16,267 nucleotides of DNA from Chloroflexota bacterium (lineage in GTDB: Bacteria > Chloroflexota > Limnocylindria > Limnocylindrales > CSP1-4). Both the position numbers and the translations under genes were made by a program. How positions within the stretch are numbered: position 1 is the stretch's first letter; every line of letters starts with the position of its first letter. The stretch spans positions 1 through 16,267 of the forward strand of contig DAIERN010000011.1 of NCBI GenBank assembly GCA_027346765.1, given 5' to 3'. Below are positions 1 to 7,058 of this stretch, one piece after another. Under the pieces are notes generated by a model. It saw only the letters and a list, made by a program, of their open reading frames with translations, had not been told where the DNA came from and did not search any database.

Positions 1-347
1 TGCAGGGCGGCGCGCGGTTGGGCGATCGCCAGGATGGCGGTGTCCGGGCACGCGCTGACGCAGGCCATGCAGCCGACGCACGCTTCCGCAAGGAGCTTGG
101 GGATGCGCGGCGCCAGCGTCGAGAAGTCGCGCGTCGCGGCCGTCCCAGGCGGAATGATGCTCCGCGCCAGGCCGTTGTCCGCGGCATAGCCGCGATCGGC
201 CGCGCCGCTGCGGTACGCCGGCATGACGCTCTCGGCGAACTCGGTCACGTAATCGTGAACGTCGAACACCGGCAGCGCCTGGTCGTAATCGATCATGTCG
301 ATGCGTGGTCGCTGGGTGTCGGTCTGGGCCCGGTGGGCATCGACCAT
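1..347 (-). CDS. Ferredoxin-domain protein, probable N-terminus of a 2-oxoacid:ferredoxin oxidoreductase (partial)
   Basis: Reading the minus strand from an ATG at 347 to the window edge gives about 115 residues with no stop. Residues 90-101 carry the 4Fe-4S ferredoxin pattern CxxCxxCxxxCP (CVGCMACVSACP, Cys 90, 93, 96 and 100), followed by DTAILAI. Ahead of it is a hydrophilic stretch of about 80 residues ending in RDFSTLAPRIPKLLAEA. A ferredoxin domain behind such a lead is familiar from large single-chain pyruvate or 2-oxoacid:ferredoxin oxidoreductases, which make acyl-CoA from 2-oxoacids. That product is an inference, because the catalytic domains lie outside the window and another Fe-S oxidoreductase is possible. 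A second in-frame ATG at 296 is an alternative start and would remove the overlap with the divergent thioredoxin-fold gene. Neither start has a clear Shine-Dalgarno sequence. Confidence 0.7.
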   Translation of the reverse strand, partial: MVDAHRAQTDTQRPRIDMIDYDQALPVFDVHDYVTEFAESVMPAYRSGAADRGYAADNGLARSIIPPGTAATRDFSTLAPRIPKLLAEACVGCMACVSACPDTAILAIAQPRAAL

Positions 348-987
348 GGGCAGTGGGGTCCTAGCCATCACTCGGCCTGCGCCGCCATCGGTCGCCGATC
401 TCACGCCGCCAGGCTCGGAGATCCCCTTTGGTGCTCAGGCCAACGGCCGGGTTCTGGGCGACCCACAGGCCAAGGTCACCGTCGACATCTGGTCGGACTT
501 CCAATGCCCGGCATGCATGAACTTCGCGACTGAGATCGAGCCACTCACCATCAGCTCGTACGTCGTGCCCGGCAAGGTCCGCCTCGTCTACCACGACGCC
601 GCATTCCAGGGTCAGAAGGCGCACACGTCGTACGACGAGTCCGTCGAGCCGGCGGCGGCCGCACGTTGTGCCGCCGACCAGGGCCTCTTCTGGCAGATGC
701 ACAACTGGCTGTTCGCCAACTGGAACGGCGAGAACCAGGGCGCCTTCACTGCCGACCGGTTGCGCGCGATCGCGACCGGCGCCGGCCTGGACCTCGCGCG
801 CTACGACAGCTGCATGGCGGTAGGTGACAAGCAATCCGCCGCACGCAGCGAAACGGCGGAGGCTCTTAGCGCGAACATCAACCAGACGCCGACGATCATC
901 GTCAACGGCACAACGATCGTGGGCTCGCCGCGCGACTTTGCGACGTTCGCGGTGGTCCTCGACCAGGCGCTCGCAGCCGCCCAATGA
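346..987 (+). CDS. DsbA-like thioredoxin-fold disulfide oxidoreductase
   Basis: With the ATG at 346 this is a 213-residue DsbA/thioredoxin-fold protein. The active site is FQCPAC (Cys54 and Cys57), preceded by the strand VTVDIWSDF. The cis-Pro loop is NQTPTIIVNG near the C-terminus. Two further cysteines (AARCAAD and YDSCMAV) could form a second structural disulfide. The helical insert between the active site and the cis-Pro loop is as expected for the family. It would oxidise or isomerise thiols in exported proteins and be re-oxidised by the VKOR encoded immediately downstream (ATGA overlap at 984-987). The 346 start is favoured by GGTGGG 8 nt upstream; an in-frame ATG at 295 has no such site. 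Oddly, the mature protein begins almost at residue 1 (GVLAITRPAPPSVADLTPP) with no signal peptide or anchor, although the partner is a membrane protein. The 5' end also collides with the divergent ferredoxin gene. Confidence 0.88.
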   Translation: MGSGVLAITRPAPPSVADLTPPGSEIPFGAQANGRVLGDPQAKVTVDIWSDFQCPACMNFATEIEPLTISSYVVPGKVRLVYHDAAFQGQKAHTSYDESVEPAAAARCAADQGLFWQMHNWLFANWNGENQGAFTADRLRAIATGAGLDLARYDSCMAVGDKQSAARSETAEALSANINQTPTIIVNGTTIVGSPRDFATFAVVLDQALAAAQ

Positions 988-1451
988 TCACCAAGCGCGT
1001 CGCAGCACGGCGGCTGCTGGGCATACACCCGGCAATCATCCTGGCCGTGCTGGACGTGATCGGGCTCGCTGTCGCGGCGTACCTGTCAGTGGTCGAGCTG
1101 TCCGGCGGTGTGCCGTCGTGCGGGATCATCAGCGGCTGCGAGGAAGTGGCCAAGAGCCAGTACAACAACTTCCTGGGCATCCCGGTGGCGGTCTTCGGCG
1201 TTGTGCTGTCGGTCGTGCTGCTCAGTCTGGCGCTGGCCTGGTGGAAGACGGACATCTACGGCCTGCTGCTGGGCCATTACGCCCTCTCGCTCGTCGGCGT
1301 CTTCTTCGATGGCTGGTTCCTGTACCTGCAGGTGTTCGTCATCCAGGCGGTGTGCATCTGGTGCGTGACCTACGAGGTCTCGCTGCTGTTGCGCTTCTTG
1401 ATCGCGTTGCTCGTCTACCTGCGACAACCCAAACCGGAGATGGACCAATGA
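984..1451 (+). CDS. Vitamin K epoxide reductase (VKOR) family membrane disulfide oxidase
   Basis: This 155-residue integral membrane protein has four or five hydrophobic helices. It carries the bacterial VKOR signature: a loop cysteine pair Cys46/Cys52 (PSCGIISGC), an NNFLGIP motif, and the quinone-side redox pair Cys124/Cys127 (CIWC) on a late helix. Bacterial VKORs re-oxidise DsbA-like proteins and pass electrons to quinone, replacing DsbB. The ATG lies inside the end of the DsbA-like gene (ATGA overlap), so the two are almost certainly co-transcribed and translationally coupled. The tail QPKPEMDQ is a short cytoplasmic extension. Its length is typical of stand-alone VKOR domains without a fused thioredoxin. 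The family assignment is strong; electron transfer to this particular partner is inferred from operon position. Confidence 0.93.
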   Translation: MITKRVAARRLLGIHPAIILAVLDVIGLAVAAYLSVVELSGGVPSCGIISGCEEVAKSQYNNFLGIPVAVFGVVLSVVLLSLALAWWKTDIYGLLLGHYALSLVGVFFDGWFLYLQVFVIQAVCIWCVTYEVSLLLRFLIALLVYLRQPKPEMDQ

Positions 1452-1563
1452 CGGGTCTTCTGCCACCCATGCCTCAGACGCGGCCCACGTTACCGAAGGC
1501 GTGATGCTCCACGCGCGCTGCTCGGTGCTGATCGTGCGCCCGGCTCAACGGAGCGCGGCCGCG

Positions 1564-1569
1564 TAACCT
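1564..1569 (+). promoter_or_regulatory. Candidate -10 element of the phosphoketolase promoter
   Basis: TAACCT fits the TANNNT -10 pattern and lies in the 156-nt gap after the VKOR gene. The 7-mer TAACCTA is identical to the one just upstream of thyX (11481-11487), and both are preceded by CAACGGAGC, although at different distances. A start site about 7 nt downstream (near 1576) would give a leader of about 32 nt. No good -35 box is visible. Confidence 0.4.
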
Positions 1570-1574
1570 AGGGC

Positions 1575-1594
1575 CGGCCGCACGATGGCGGCCG
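1575..1594 (+). other. Leader hairpin before the phosphoketolase gene
   Basis: CGGCCGC (1575-1581) and GCGGCCG (1588-1594) form a perfect 7-bp G+C stem around the 6-nt loop ACGATG. The ribosome binding site GAGGT (1596-1600) follows directly, 7 nt before the ATG at 1608. If transcription starts near 1576, the hairpin sits at the very 5' end of the mRNA. There is no T-tract, so it is not an intrinsic terminator. Confidence 0.5.
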
Positions 1595-1607
1595 TGAGGT
1601 AGGCCTG

Positions 1608-4013
1608 ATGACCACACCGCGCCCCGCATTCGATGATCGTGCGCTCAGACTGACCGACGCCTACTGGCGCGCGGCCAACTACCTGTCCGTTGGCCAGATC
1701 TACCTTTTCGACAACCCGCTGCTGCGCCGCCCGCTGTCGCCCGACGATATCAAGCCGCGCTTGCTGGGCCATTGGGGCACCACGCCCGGGCTGAACTTCA
1801 TCTGGGCCCACGCCGATCGCCAGATCAAGGCGCGCGACCTGGACGCGATCATGATCGTCGGCCCCGGCCACGGCGGCCCGGCGGCAGTGGCCAACGCATA
1901 TCTCGAGGGCACGTGGTCGGAGCGCTACTCGTCGGTCGAGGCGGGCGAGGAGGGGCTGCGTCGGCTGTTCCGTTCATTCTCCTTCCCCGGTGGCATCGGC
2001 AGCCATGTCACGCCGGAGGTGCCTGGCTCAATAAATGAGGGCGGCGAGCTGGGCTACTCGCTGGCGCACGCTTACGGCGCGGCATTCGATAACCCAGATC
2101 TCGTCGTGTTCTGCGTCGTCGGTGACGGCGAGGCTGAAACCGGTCCGCTGGCCGGCAGCTGGCACAGCAACAAGTTCCTCAATCCGGCCAGCGACGGCGC
2201 GGTGCTACCCATCCTGCACCTCAATGGCTACAAGATCGCCAACCCGTCCTTCCTGGCGCGCATCCCCGAGACGGAGTTGCGGGCGCTGTTCGAGGGCTAC
2301 GGCTACCGGCCGATTTTCGTGACCGGTGACGACCCCGTGCCCGCGCACCGGGCGTTCGCCGCCGCCCTTGACGAGGCGCTCGACGACATCGCCGCGATCC
2401 AGCGCAAGTCGCGCCACGGAGGCGCGAAGCCGGGCCAAGCCGGCCGCGCCGGACGCACCGGCCGCGCCGCCAAGCGTCCGGCGTGGCCCATGATCGTGCT
2501 CCGCACGCCCAAGGGCTGGACCGGCCCCAAGGTCGTCGATGGCAAGCCCGTCGAGGGCACTTGGCGCGCACACCAGGTGCCGCTCGACGAGGTACGCGTC
2601 AACCCGGAGCACCTGGCGCAGCTCGAAGCGTGGCTACGCTCGTACCGGCCCGCCGAGCTGTTCGATGACGCCGGCCGTCCCATCGCGACGATTGCCGATT
2701 TCGCGCCGCGCGGGGACCGGCGCATGTCGGCCAACCCGCACGCCAACGGCGGCGAGCTGCTGCGCGACCTGGACCTGCCCGACTTCCGCGAATACGCTTT
2801 GGACGTCGCGCGTCCGGCCGCCGGCGTGGGTGAGGCTACGCGCGCGCTGGGCCGCTTCCTGCGCGACGTCATCCGCGCCAACCCGGACAACTTCCGCCTG
2901 TTCGGCCCCGATGAGACCGATTCCAACCGCCTGTCCGCCGTATTCGAAACGACCGAGCGGCAATTCCAGGGAGAGATCCTGCCGACCGACGAGCACCAGG
3001 CGCCCCAGGGCCGGGTGATCGAGGTGCTGTCCGAGCACCTGTGCGAGGGCTGGCTGGAGGGCTACCTGCTGACCGGCCGGCACGGGCTCTTCAACTGCTA
3101 CGAGGCGTTCATCCACATCATCGACGCGATGTTCAACCAGCACGCGAAGTGGCTGGACATCAGCAAAAACCATGTGCCGTGGCGCGCCCCGGTGGCGTCG
3201 CAGAACATCCTGCTGTCGTCCACCGTGTGGCGACAGGATCACAACGGCTTCTCGCACCAGGACCCGGGCTTCCTCGACGTCGTGCTCAACAAGAAGGCCG
3301 AGGTCGTGCGCGTCTACCTGCCACCAGACGCGAACACCCTGCTGTCAGTCGCCGATCACTGCCTGCGCTCGCGCCAGTACGTCAACGTGATCGTCGCCGG
3401 CAAGCAGAAGGCGCTGCAATACCTGCCCATGGACGATGCCGTGCTGCATGCAGCGCGCGGCCTGGGCATCTGGCCGTGGGCGAGCAACACCACCGGTGAG
3501 CCCGACGTCGTCCTGGCGGCGTGCGGCGACGTGCCGACGCTCGAGGCGCTGGCCGCGGCCGACCTGCTGCGGCGCCACCTGCCGGATCTGTCCGTGCGCT
3601 TCATCAACGTCATCGACCTGATGCGCCTGCAGCCGGATTCGGAGCATCCGCACGGCCTGCCCGACCGCGAGTTCGACGCGCTGTTCACCACGGACAAGCC
3701 GATCATCTTTGCCTTCCATGGCTATCCATGGCTGATCCATCGCCTGACCTACCGGCGCAGCAACCACGCCAACCTGCACGTCCGCGGCTACAAGGAAGAG
3801 GGCACGGTCACGACGCCCTTCGACATGGCGCTGCGCAACGACATCGACCGCTTCCATCTCGTGATGGACGTCATCGATCGCGTGCCGGCGCTGCGCGAGC
3901 GCGCCGCGGACCTGCGCCAGCAGATGGTCGATGAGCGGCTCCGGGCCCAGATGCACGCACGCGAGTTCGGCGCCGACGCGGATGACATCGCCAGCTGGAC
4001 GTGGCCGCACTGA
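1608..4013 (+). CDS. xfp: Xylulose-5-phosphate/fructose-6-phosphate phosphoketolase
   Basis: This 801-residue protein is the usual full length for a phosphoketolase. The ThDP-dependent enzyme cleaves xylulose 5-phosphate (and often fructose 6-phosphate) with phosphate to acetyl phosphate plus glyceraldehyde 3-phosphate or erythrose 4-phosphate. Family motifs run in order: [37 protein letters not shown], the ThDP-binding [74 protein letters not shown] and VIVAGKQ. The start is supported by GAGGT 7 nt upstream. Acetate kinase overlaps its 3' end, forming the classic pair that recovers ATP from acetyl phosphate. Residues about 268-290 (DNA about 2410-2480) form an Ala/Gly/Arg-rich low-complexity insert that sits ahead of the conserved [12 protein letters not shown] strand. 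Substrate preference between the two sugar phosphates cannot be read from the sequence. Confidence 0.97.
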   Translation: MTTPRPAFDDRALRLTDAYWRAANYLSVGQIYLFDNPLLRRPLSPDDIKPRLLGHWGTTPGLNFIWAHADRQIKARDLDAIMIVGPGHGGPAAVANAYLEGTWSERYSSVEAGEEGLRRLFRSFSFPGGIGSHVTPEVPGSINEGGELGYSLAHAYGAAFDNPDLVVFCVVGDGEAETGPLAGSWHSNKFLNPASDGAVLPILHLNGYKIANPSFLARIPETELRALFEGYGYRPIFVTGDDPVPAHRAFAAALDEALDDIAAIQRKSRHGGAKPGQAGRAGRTGRAAKRPAWPMIVLRTPKGWTGPKVVDGKPVEGTWRAHQVPLDEVRVNPEHLAQLEAWLRSYRPAELFDDAGRPIATIADFAPRGDRRMSANPHANGGELLRDLDLPDFREYALDVARPAAGVGEATRALGRFLRDVIRANPDNFRLFGPDETDSNRLSAVFETTERQFQGEILPTDEHQAPQGRVIEVLSEHLCEGWLEGYLLTGRHGLFNCYEAFIHIIDAMFNQHAKWLDISKNHVPWRAPVASQNILLSSTVWRQDHNGFSHQDPGFLDVVLNKKAEVVRVYLPPDANTLLSVADHCLRSRQYVNVIVAGKQKALQYLPMDDAVLHAARGLGIWPWASNTTGEPDVVLAACGDVPTLEALAAADLLRRHLPDLSVRFINVIDLMRLQPDSEHPHGLPDREFDALFTTDKPIIFAFHGYPWLIHRLTYRRSNHANLHVRGYKEEGTVTTPFDMALRNDIDRFHLVMDVIDRVPALRERAADLRQQMVDERLRAQMHAREFGADADDIASWTWPH

Positions 4014-5161
4014 GCGGAGGGCGAGTACTCGTGCTCAACGCGGGCTCGAGCTCGCTCAAGGCGAGCGTCCTCGACGTTCACGCCGACGGGCGCATCCCGG
4101 CGGGCAGTCGCCCCGTGGCCGCCACCCAGGCGGCATGGGGCTCGGATGCGACCCGCGTGATCGATCGTCGCGCCACGGTGGAGCAAGCACTGGGCGAGCT
4201 ATGGCGTGCCGGCGTCGCACCGGAGTCGATCGAGCTGGCCGGTCACCGCGTCGTCCACGGTGGGACGCGGTTCAGTGAGCCGACGCGCGTCGATGAGATC
4301 GTCCTGAACGACATCGAGCAGATCGGCGATCTCGCGCCGCTGCACAACGCCGTCGCGCTCGACACGATCCGCGCGCAACGCGAGCTGCTGCCGACTGCCC
4401 CGGCAGTGGCCTGCTTCGATACCGCCTTCCACGCGACCTTGAGCGAGCAGGCGTTCGTCTATCCCCTGCCCTGGGCGTGGTACGAGGACTGGGGCATCAG
4501 GCGCTTCGGCTTCCATGGCCTGTCGGTCGCGTGGTCGGTCCGGCGCGCCGCGGAGATCCTGGGGCGACCAGCGGCAGAGATGGGCCTGATCGTCGCCCAC
4601 CTGGGCAGTGGCTGTTCGGTCACGGTGGTCCAGTCGGGCCAGTCGGTGTCGACCTCGATGGGGCTGACGCCGCTCGAGGGGCTGACGATGGGCACGCGCT
4701 CGGGCTCGGTTGACCCTGGCATCCTGCTGCAGGTGCTGCGCCACCACGGCATGTCGGCCGACCGGCTGGCGGAAGTGCTCGATCACGAATCGGGCCTGCT
4801 GGGGATCTCCGGCTTGTCGGGCGAGATGACGAGGTTAAGCGACGCGGCCGCACACGGTCATGAGCGGGCGCGCCTGGCGATCGAGATCTTCGTGCGCCGT
4901 GCGGCCGCGGGAATCGCGGTCGCCGCCACCAGCCTGCCGGGCGTCGACGCACTCGTCTTCACCGGCGGCATCGGCGAGCACGCGACGCAGGTCACAAGCG
5001 CGATCGTGGAGCGGCTCGCGCCGCTTGGCCTCGCGCCGCTCGTCGGCTCTGGGGGGAGCGCCGACGGGCTGCTGTCAGCGCCAGAGGCGCCCATCGCGGT
5101 GCTGCGCGTCCACGCGCGCGAGGACATCGTCATCGCCGAGGCGGTCGCGCGCCTGGGCTAG
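4001..5161 (+). CDS. ackA: Acetate kinase
   Basis: This is a 386-residue ASKHA-fold acetate kinase, close to the usual 400. It converts acetyl phosphate and ADP to acetate and ATP. Motifs in order are [12 protein letters not shown] at the N-terminus, HRVVHGG, DTAFH (catalytic Asp), [30 protein letters not shown] with the catalytic Arg, FTGGIGEH, and the C-terminal Glu in [10 protein letters not shown]. The start is a GTG at 4001 inside the end of xfp, giving a 13-nt overlap and translational coupling. The GTG at 4031 has a better spaced GGAGG (4016-4020) but would delete the first beta-strand. The usual HGTSH motif reads HGLSV, so the first His is kept and the second is Val, which marks a divergent acetate/propionate kinase branch. 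It consumes the product of the upstream phosphoketolase. Confidence 0.95.
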   Translation: MAALSGGRVLVLNAGSSSLKASVLDVHADGRIPAGSRPVAATQAAWGSDATRVIDRRATVEQALGELWRAGVAPESIELAGHRVVHGGTRFSEPTRVDEIVLNDIEQIGDLAPLHNAVALDTIRAQRELLPTAPAVACFDTAFHATLSEQAFVYPLPWAWYEDWGIRRFGFHGLSVAWSVRRAAEILGRPAAEMGLIVAHLGSGCSVTVVQSGQSVSTSMGLTPLEGLTMGTRSGSVDPGILLQVLRHHGMSADRLAEVLDHESGLLGISGLSGEMTRLSDAAAHGHERARLAIEIFVRRAAAGIAVAATSLPGVDALVFTGGIGEHATQVTSAIVERLAPLGLAPLVGSGGSADGLLSAPEAPIAVLRVHAREDIVIAEAVARLG

Positions 5162-5457
5162 TCGCGTGTTCTGGAAAAAGAGGAGCGGGCCGGATGACCC
5201 ACACACCCGGCCCGCGATACCCATCCGGCTGGCTGCGACAGCCGGGAGGTAAACAGCGTTAGCCGGCCCAGACTGGCCGCGCCCGCGCCCATCCGCTAGG
5301 GCCATCCGTACTGAATCGCTCAAATCCTCGTGGCGGACCCGGATGGCCCGTGACGACCGGGTCACATGGCACATCGATAGGGGCGACCGGGCACTGCGAA
5401 CGTCGGCGTCACGGGTCGATTGTTGGCGCGTAAGAAACCGCTGCTGAGCTGTGGACC
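5162..5457. other. Non-coding region rich in inverted repeats between ackA and the sulfur operon
   Basis: About 296 nt without a convincing gene. It contains at least four perfect inverted repeats: 5185-5193/5207-5215 (9 bp), CCGGCTG 5225-5231 with CAGCCGG 5239-5245 (7 bp, 7-nt loop), GGGCCATCCG 5299-5308 with CGGATGGCCC 5340-5349 (10 bp, 31-nt loop), and GTGAC 5350-5354 with GTCAC 5361-5365. CGACCGGG is directly repeated at 5354 and 5384, and CCATCCG occurs three times. It could be the leader of the sulfur operon or encode a small RNA. It matches no riboswitch or RNA family that I recognise, and no clear promoter for the operon is visible. Confidence 0.55.
5171..5215 (-). terminator. Hairpin with T-tract on the minus strand
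   Basis: On the minus strand GCGGGCCGG (5215-5207) pairs perfectly with CCGGCCCGC (5193-5185) around a 13-nt loop, and is followed by TCCTCTTTTTCC. This has the shape of an intrinsic terminator for minus-strand transcription, but no minus-strand gene lies upstream before 8320. On the plus strand the hairpin sits about 24 nt after the ackA stop with no T-tract behind it, so it could also be a weak ackA terminator. Confidence 0.5.
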
Positions 5458-5883
5458 ATGCCCGAGCTTGTCGAGGAACCTGTCAATCTGGTGCTGTTCT
5501 CTGGCACGGACGACCGCCTGACGGCCGCCGCGGTCCTCGCTGCCGGTGCGGCCGCCCTGGGTCGCCCGGTACACATCTTTCTCCAGTACTGGGCGCTCGA
5601 CGCCTTCCGGGCTGACAAGATCAACGAGCGCCGGCCGCTCGCGCCTGAGGCCGGCGTCGCCGGCGCCGCGGCCGTAGAGCAGATGCGCGCCGCCGGCCAG
5701 CAACCGTGGGTCGAGACCCTGCGCATGGCCAAGGACATCGGCGAGGTCGACATCCAGGCCTGCTCGCTGTCCATGGACCTGCTCAACCTCTCGGCCGATC
5801 AGCTCGACCCCATCGTCGATGGCGTCGAGGGCGTCACCGCGTTCTACGTCAACGCCGGTGCCGGCCAGGTTGTCTTCATCTAG
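5458..5883 (+). CDS. DsrE/DsrF-like sulfur-relay family protein
   Basis: A 141-residue DsrE-fold protein. It starts VNLVLFSGTDDRLTAAAVLA, the first beta-strand and helix typical of the family, and ends FYVNAGAGQVVFI. The only cysteine, Cys102 in QACSLSMDLLNL, is placed where DsrE/TusD-type proteins carry the persulfide-forming cysteine. DsrE-like proteins accept or deliver sulfane sulfur in partnership with TusA. Here a TusA gene follows after 16 nt, supporting that role. It is the first gene of a five-gene sulfur operon and has a long non-coding leader. The ribosome binding site is weak. Assignment to the family is firm; the sulfur donor and acceptor are unknown. There is no signal peptide, so it acts in the cytoplasm. 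Confidence 0.85.
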   Translation: MPELVEEPVNLVLFSGTDDRLTAAAVLAAGAAALGRPVHIFLQYWALDAFRADKINERRPLAPEAGVAGAAAVEQMRAAGQQPWVETLRMAKDIGEVDIQACSLSMDLLNLSADQLDPIVDGVEGVTAFYVNAGAGQVVFI

Positions 5884-5899
5884 CAAAGGAGCGAGCGAG

Positions 5900-6157
5900 A
5901 TGACGCTCAGCGACACCAATCCACAGGGTACGGCCAAGCTGACCACGCTTGACGCGCGCGGCCTGAAGTGCCCCATGCCCATCGTCAAGACCGCGCAGGC
6001 GATCAAGACGATCACCGCGGGCGAGATGCTCGAGGTGCTCACGACCGATCCCGGCGCAGTCGCTGACTTCGCCGCGTGGAGCCGGTCAACCGGCAATTCC
6101 ATCGTCGAGCAGACCGTCGCAGACGGCGTTTATCGCTTCGTGCTGCGCCGAAAGTGA
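5900..6157 (+). CDS. tusA: TusA/SirA-family sulfur carrier, CPMP type
   Basis: An 85-residue TusA-fold protein. The N-terminal motif DARGLKCPMPIVKTAQAI contains the persulfide-carrying Cys24 in the family signature CPxP. The C-terminal half (LEVLTTDPGAVADFAAWSRS and a final VYRFVLRRK strand) is standard for the fold. The start at 5900 is fixed by AAAGGAG at 5885-5891, 8 nt upstream. TusA proteins hand sulfur from desulfurases, rhodaneses or DsrE-like proteins to biosynthetic or oxidative pathways. It sits between two DsrE-like genes, and a second TusA with a different motif lies further downstream, suggesting two separate steps in one relay. Confidence 0.92.
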   Translation: MTLSDTNPQGTAKLTTLDARGLKCPMPIVKTAQAIKTITAGEMLEVLTTDPGAVADFAAWSRSTGNSIVEQTVADGVYRFVLRRK

Positions 6158-6167
6158 GAGGCATGAG

Positions 6168-6761
6168 ATGACAACCCCAGTGGCCGAACAGGATCTGCTC
6201 AGTTTCCTCGAGTCAGCGGTGAACGAGGCGCCGGTCGAGACGATCGCGCCGGCGGCGGAGACCCACACCCAAGCAGAAGCGCCGGTCAGGCAGCTCGTGA
6301 TCATCAACTGGAGCGGCGAGCTCGACCGCGTGTGGCCAACGATGATCATGTCCACCGCTGCCGCCGCGATGGGCTACAAGACCAGCGTCTTCATCACCTT
6401 CTGGGGCCTGCTCGCGTTCGTCAAGGACCAGAAGCGGATCGTCGGTGAGAACTGGATGCAGAAGATGCTGTCGTTCATGCAGCGTCCCGGCATCAGCCAC
6501 CGCAAGCTCTCGAAGATGAACTTCCTCGGTATGGGCCCGTGGATGATCGGTCAGCTCTCCAAGAAGTACAACGTGGCCCAGCCGGCCGAGCTGGTCGAGG
6601 CCGCACAGGCGATGGGCATCGCGTTCATCCCGTGCCAGATGACCATGGACATGTTCGGCCTCAAGCGCGAGGACATGATCGACGGCCTGGGCGAGCCAGC
6701 GGGCGCAGCGACCGTGCTCGAGCTGATGACCCAGCCCAACACCGCCAGCCTATTCATATAG
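6168..6761 (+). CDS. DsrE2-like (DsrE/DsrF/DrsH family) sulfur transferase
   Basis: A 197-residue protein. The first 40 residues are acidic and probably disordered; the fold then begins at RQLVIINWSGELDRVW. A hydrophobic stretch (MIMSTAAAAMGYKTSVFITF) is typical of the family often labelled peroxiredoxin-like DsrE2. The single cysteine, Cys156, lies in the conserved FIPCQMTMDMFGL block and would carry the persulfide. GAGAGG 6 nt before the ATG supports the start. Members of this family are encoded beside TusA in bacteria and archaea that handle reduced sulfur, and some transfer thiosulfate or persulfide with TusA. Whether this copy is membrane-bound is uncertain, because the hydrophobic stretch may be a core helix and strand. 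Confidence 0.87.
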   Translation: MTTPVAEQDLLSFLESAVNEAPVETIAPAAETHTQAEAPVRQLVIINWSGELDRVWPTMIMSTAAAAMGYKTSVFITFWGLLAFVKDQKRIVGENWMQKMLSFMQRPGISHRKLSKMNFLGMGPWMIGQLSKKYNVAQPAELVEAAQAMGIAFIPCQMTMDMFGLKREDMIDGLGEPAGAATVLELMTQPNTASLFI

Positions 6762-6791
6762 GCACAGAAGATTGCGAAGGGAGTGGTCGAG

Positions 6792-7058
6792 ATGACCATG
6801 ACTACCGATCAGCAGACAACTGGTCAACCGACCATAGACCGCACCATCGACGCCCGTGGCAGCTTCTGCCCGGGACCGCTGATGGAGCTCATTCGGGCCA
6901 TCCGCGAGTCGGCCGTGGGAACCGTCATCGCCGTTCGCTCATCCGACCGCGGATCGCGCGTCGACATCCCCAAGTGGGTCGAGAAGGCCGGCCATCGGCT
7001 GGTCGCGGTCAGCGAGGCTGACGGCTACGACGAGATCATCGTCGAGAAGCTGCACTGA
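6792..7058 (+). CDS. TusA/SirA-family sulfur carrier, CPGP type
   Basis: An 88-residue second TusA paralogue. Its motif is DARGSFCPGPLMELIRAI with Cys26, so Met-Pro of the first copy is replaced by Gly-Pro. It continues VIAVRSSDRGSRVDIPKWVEKAGH, a normal TusA C-terminal half. The ATG at 6792 is preferred over a GTG at 6783 because AGGGAG (6778-6783) lies 8 nt upstream. The stop overlaps the start of the flavoprotein gene by one base (TGATG), so the two are tightly coupled. CPGP-type TusA domains are also found fused to rhodanese or CoA-disulfide reductase domains, which fits pairing with a flavoprotein; that link is an inference. Confidence 0.9.
   Translation: MTMTTDQQTTGQPTIDRTIDARGSFCPGPLMELIRAIRESAVGTVIAVRSSDRGSRVDIPKWVEKAGHRLVAVSEADGYDEIIVEKLH

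Noticed and set aside
361..984. Long open frame antisense to the DsbA-like gene
   Set aside because: Arg/Asp-rich composition typical of GC-rich shadow frames, and the plus strand encodes a clear DsbA family protein.
1448..1504. An 18-residue frame overlapping the VKOR stop by ATGA
   Set aside because: Very short, proline-rich, with no recognisable motif. The 4-nt overlap alone is weak evidence.
5248..5256. Minus-strand CTGTTTACC resembling the start of the SRP RNA core
   Set aside because: The GGTCAGGTCCGGAAGGAAGCA-like core that should follow is absent, so this is not an SRP RNA.
5362..6102. Minus-strand open frame over the first sulfur genes, which might explain the minus-strand terminator
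   Set aside because: It is antisense to the DsrE and TusA genes and shows no family features, so the minus-strand terminator remains without a gene.
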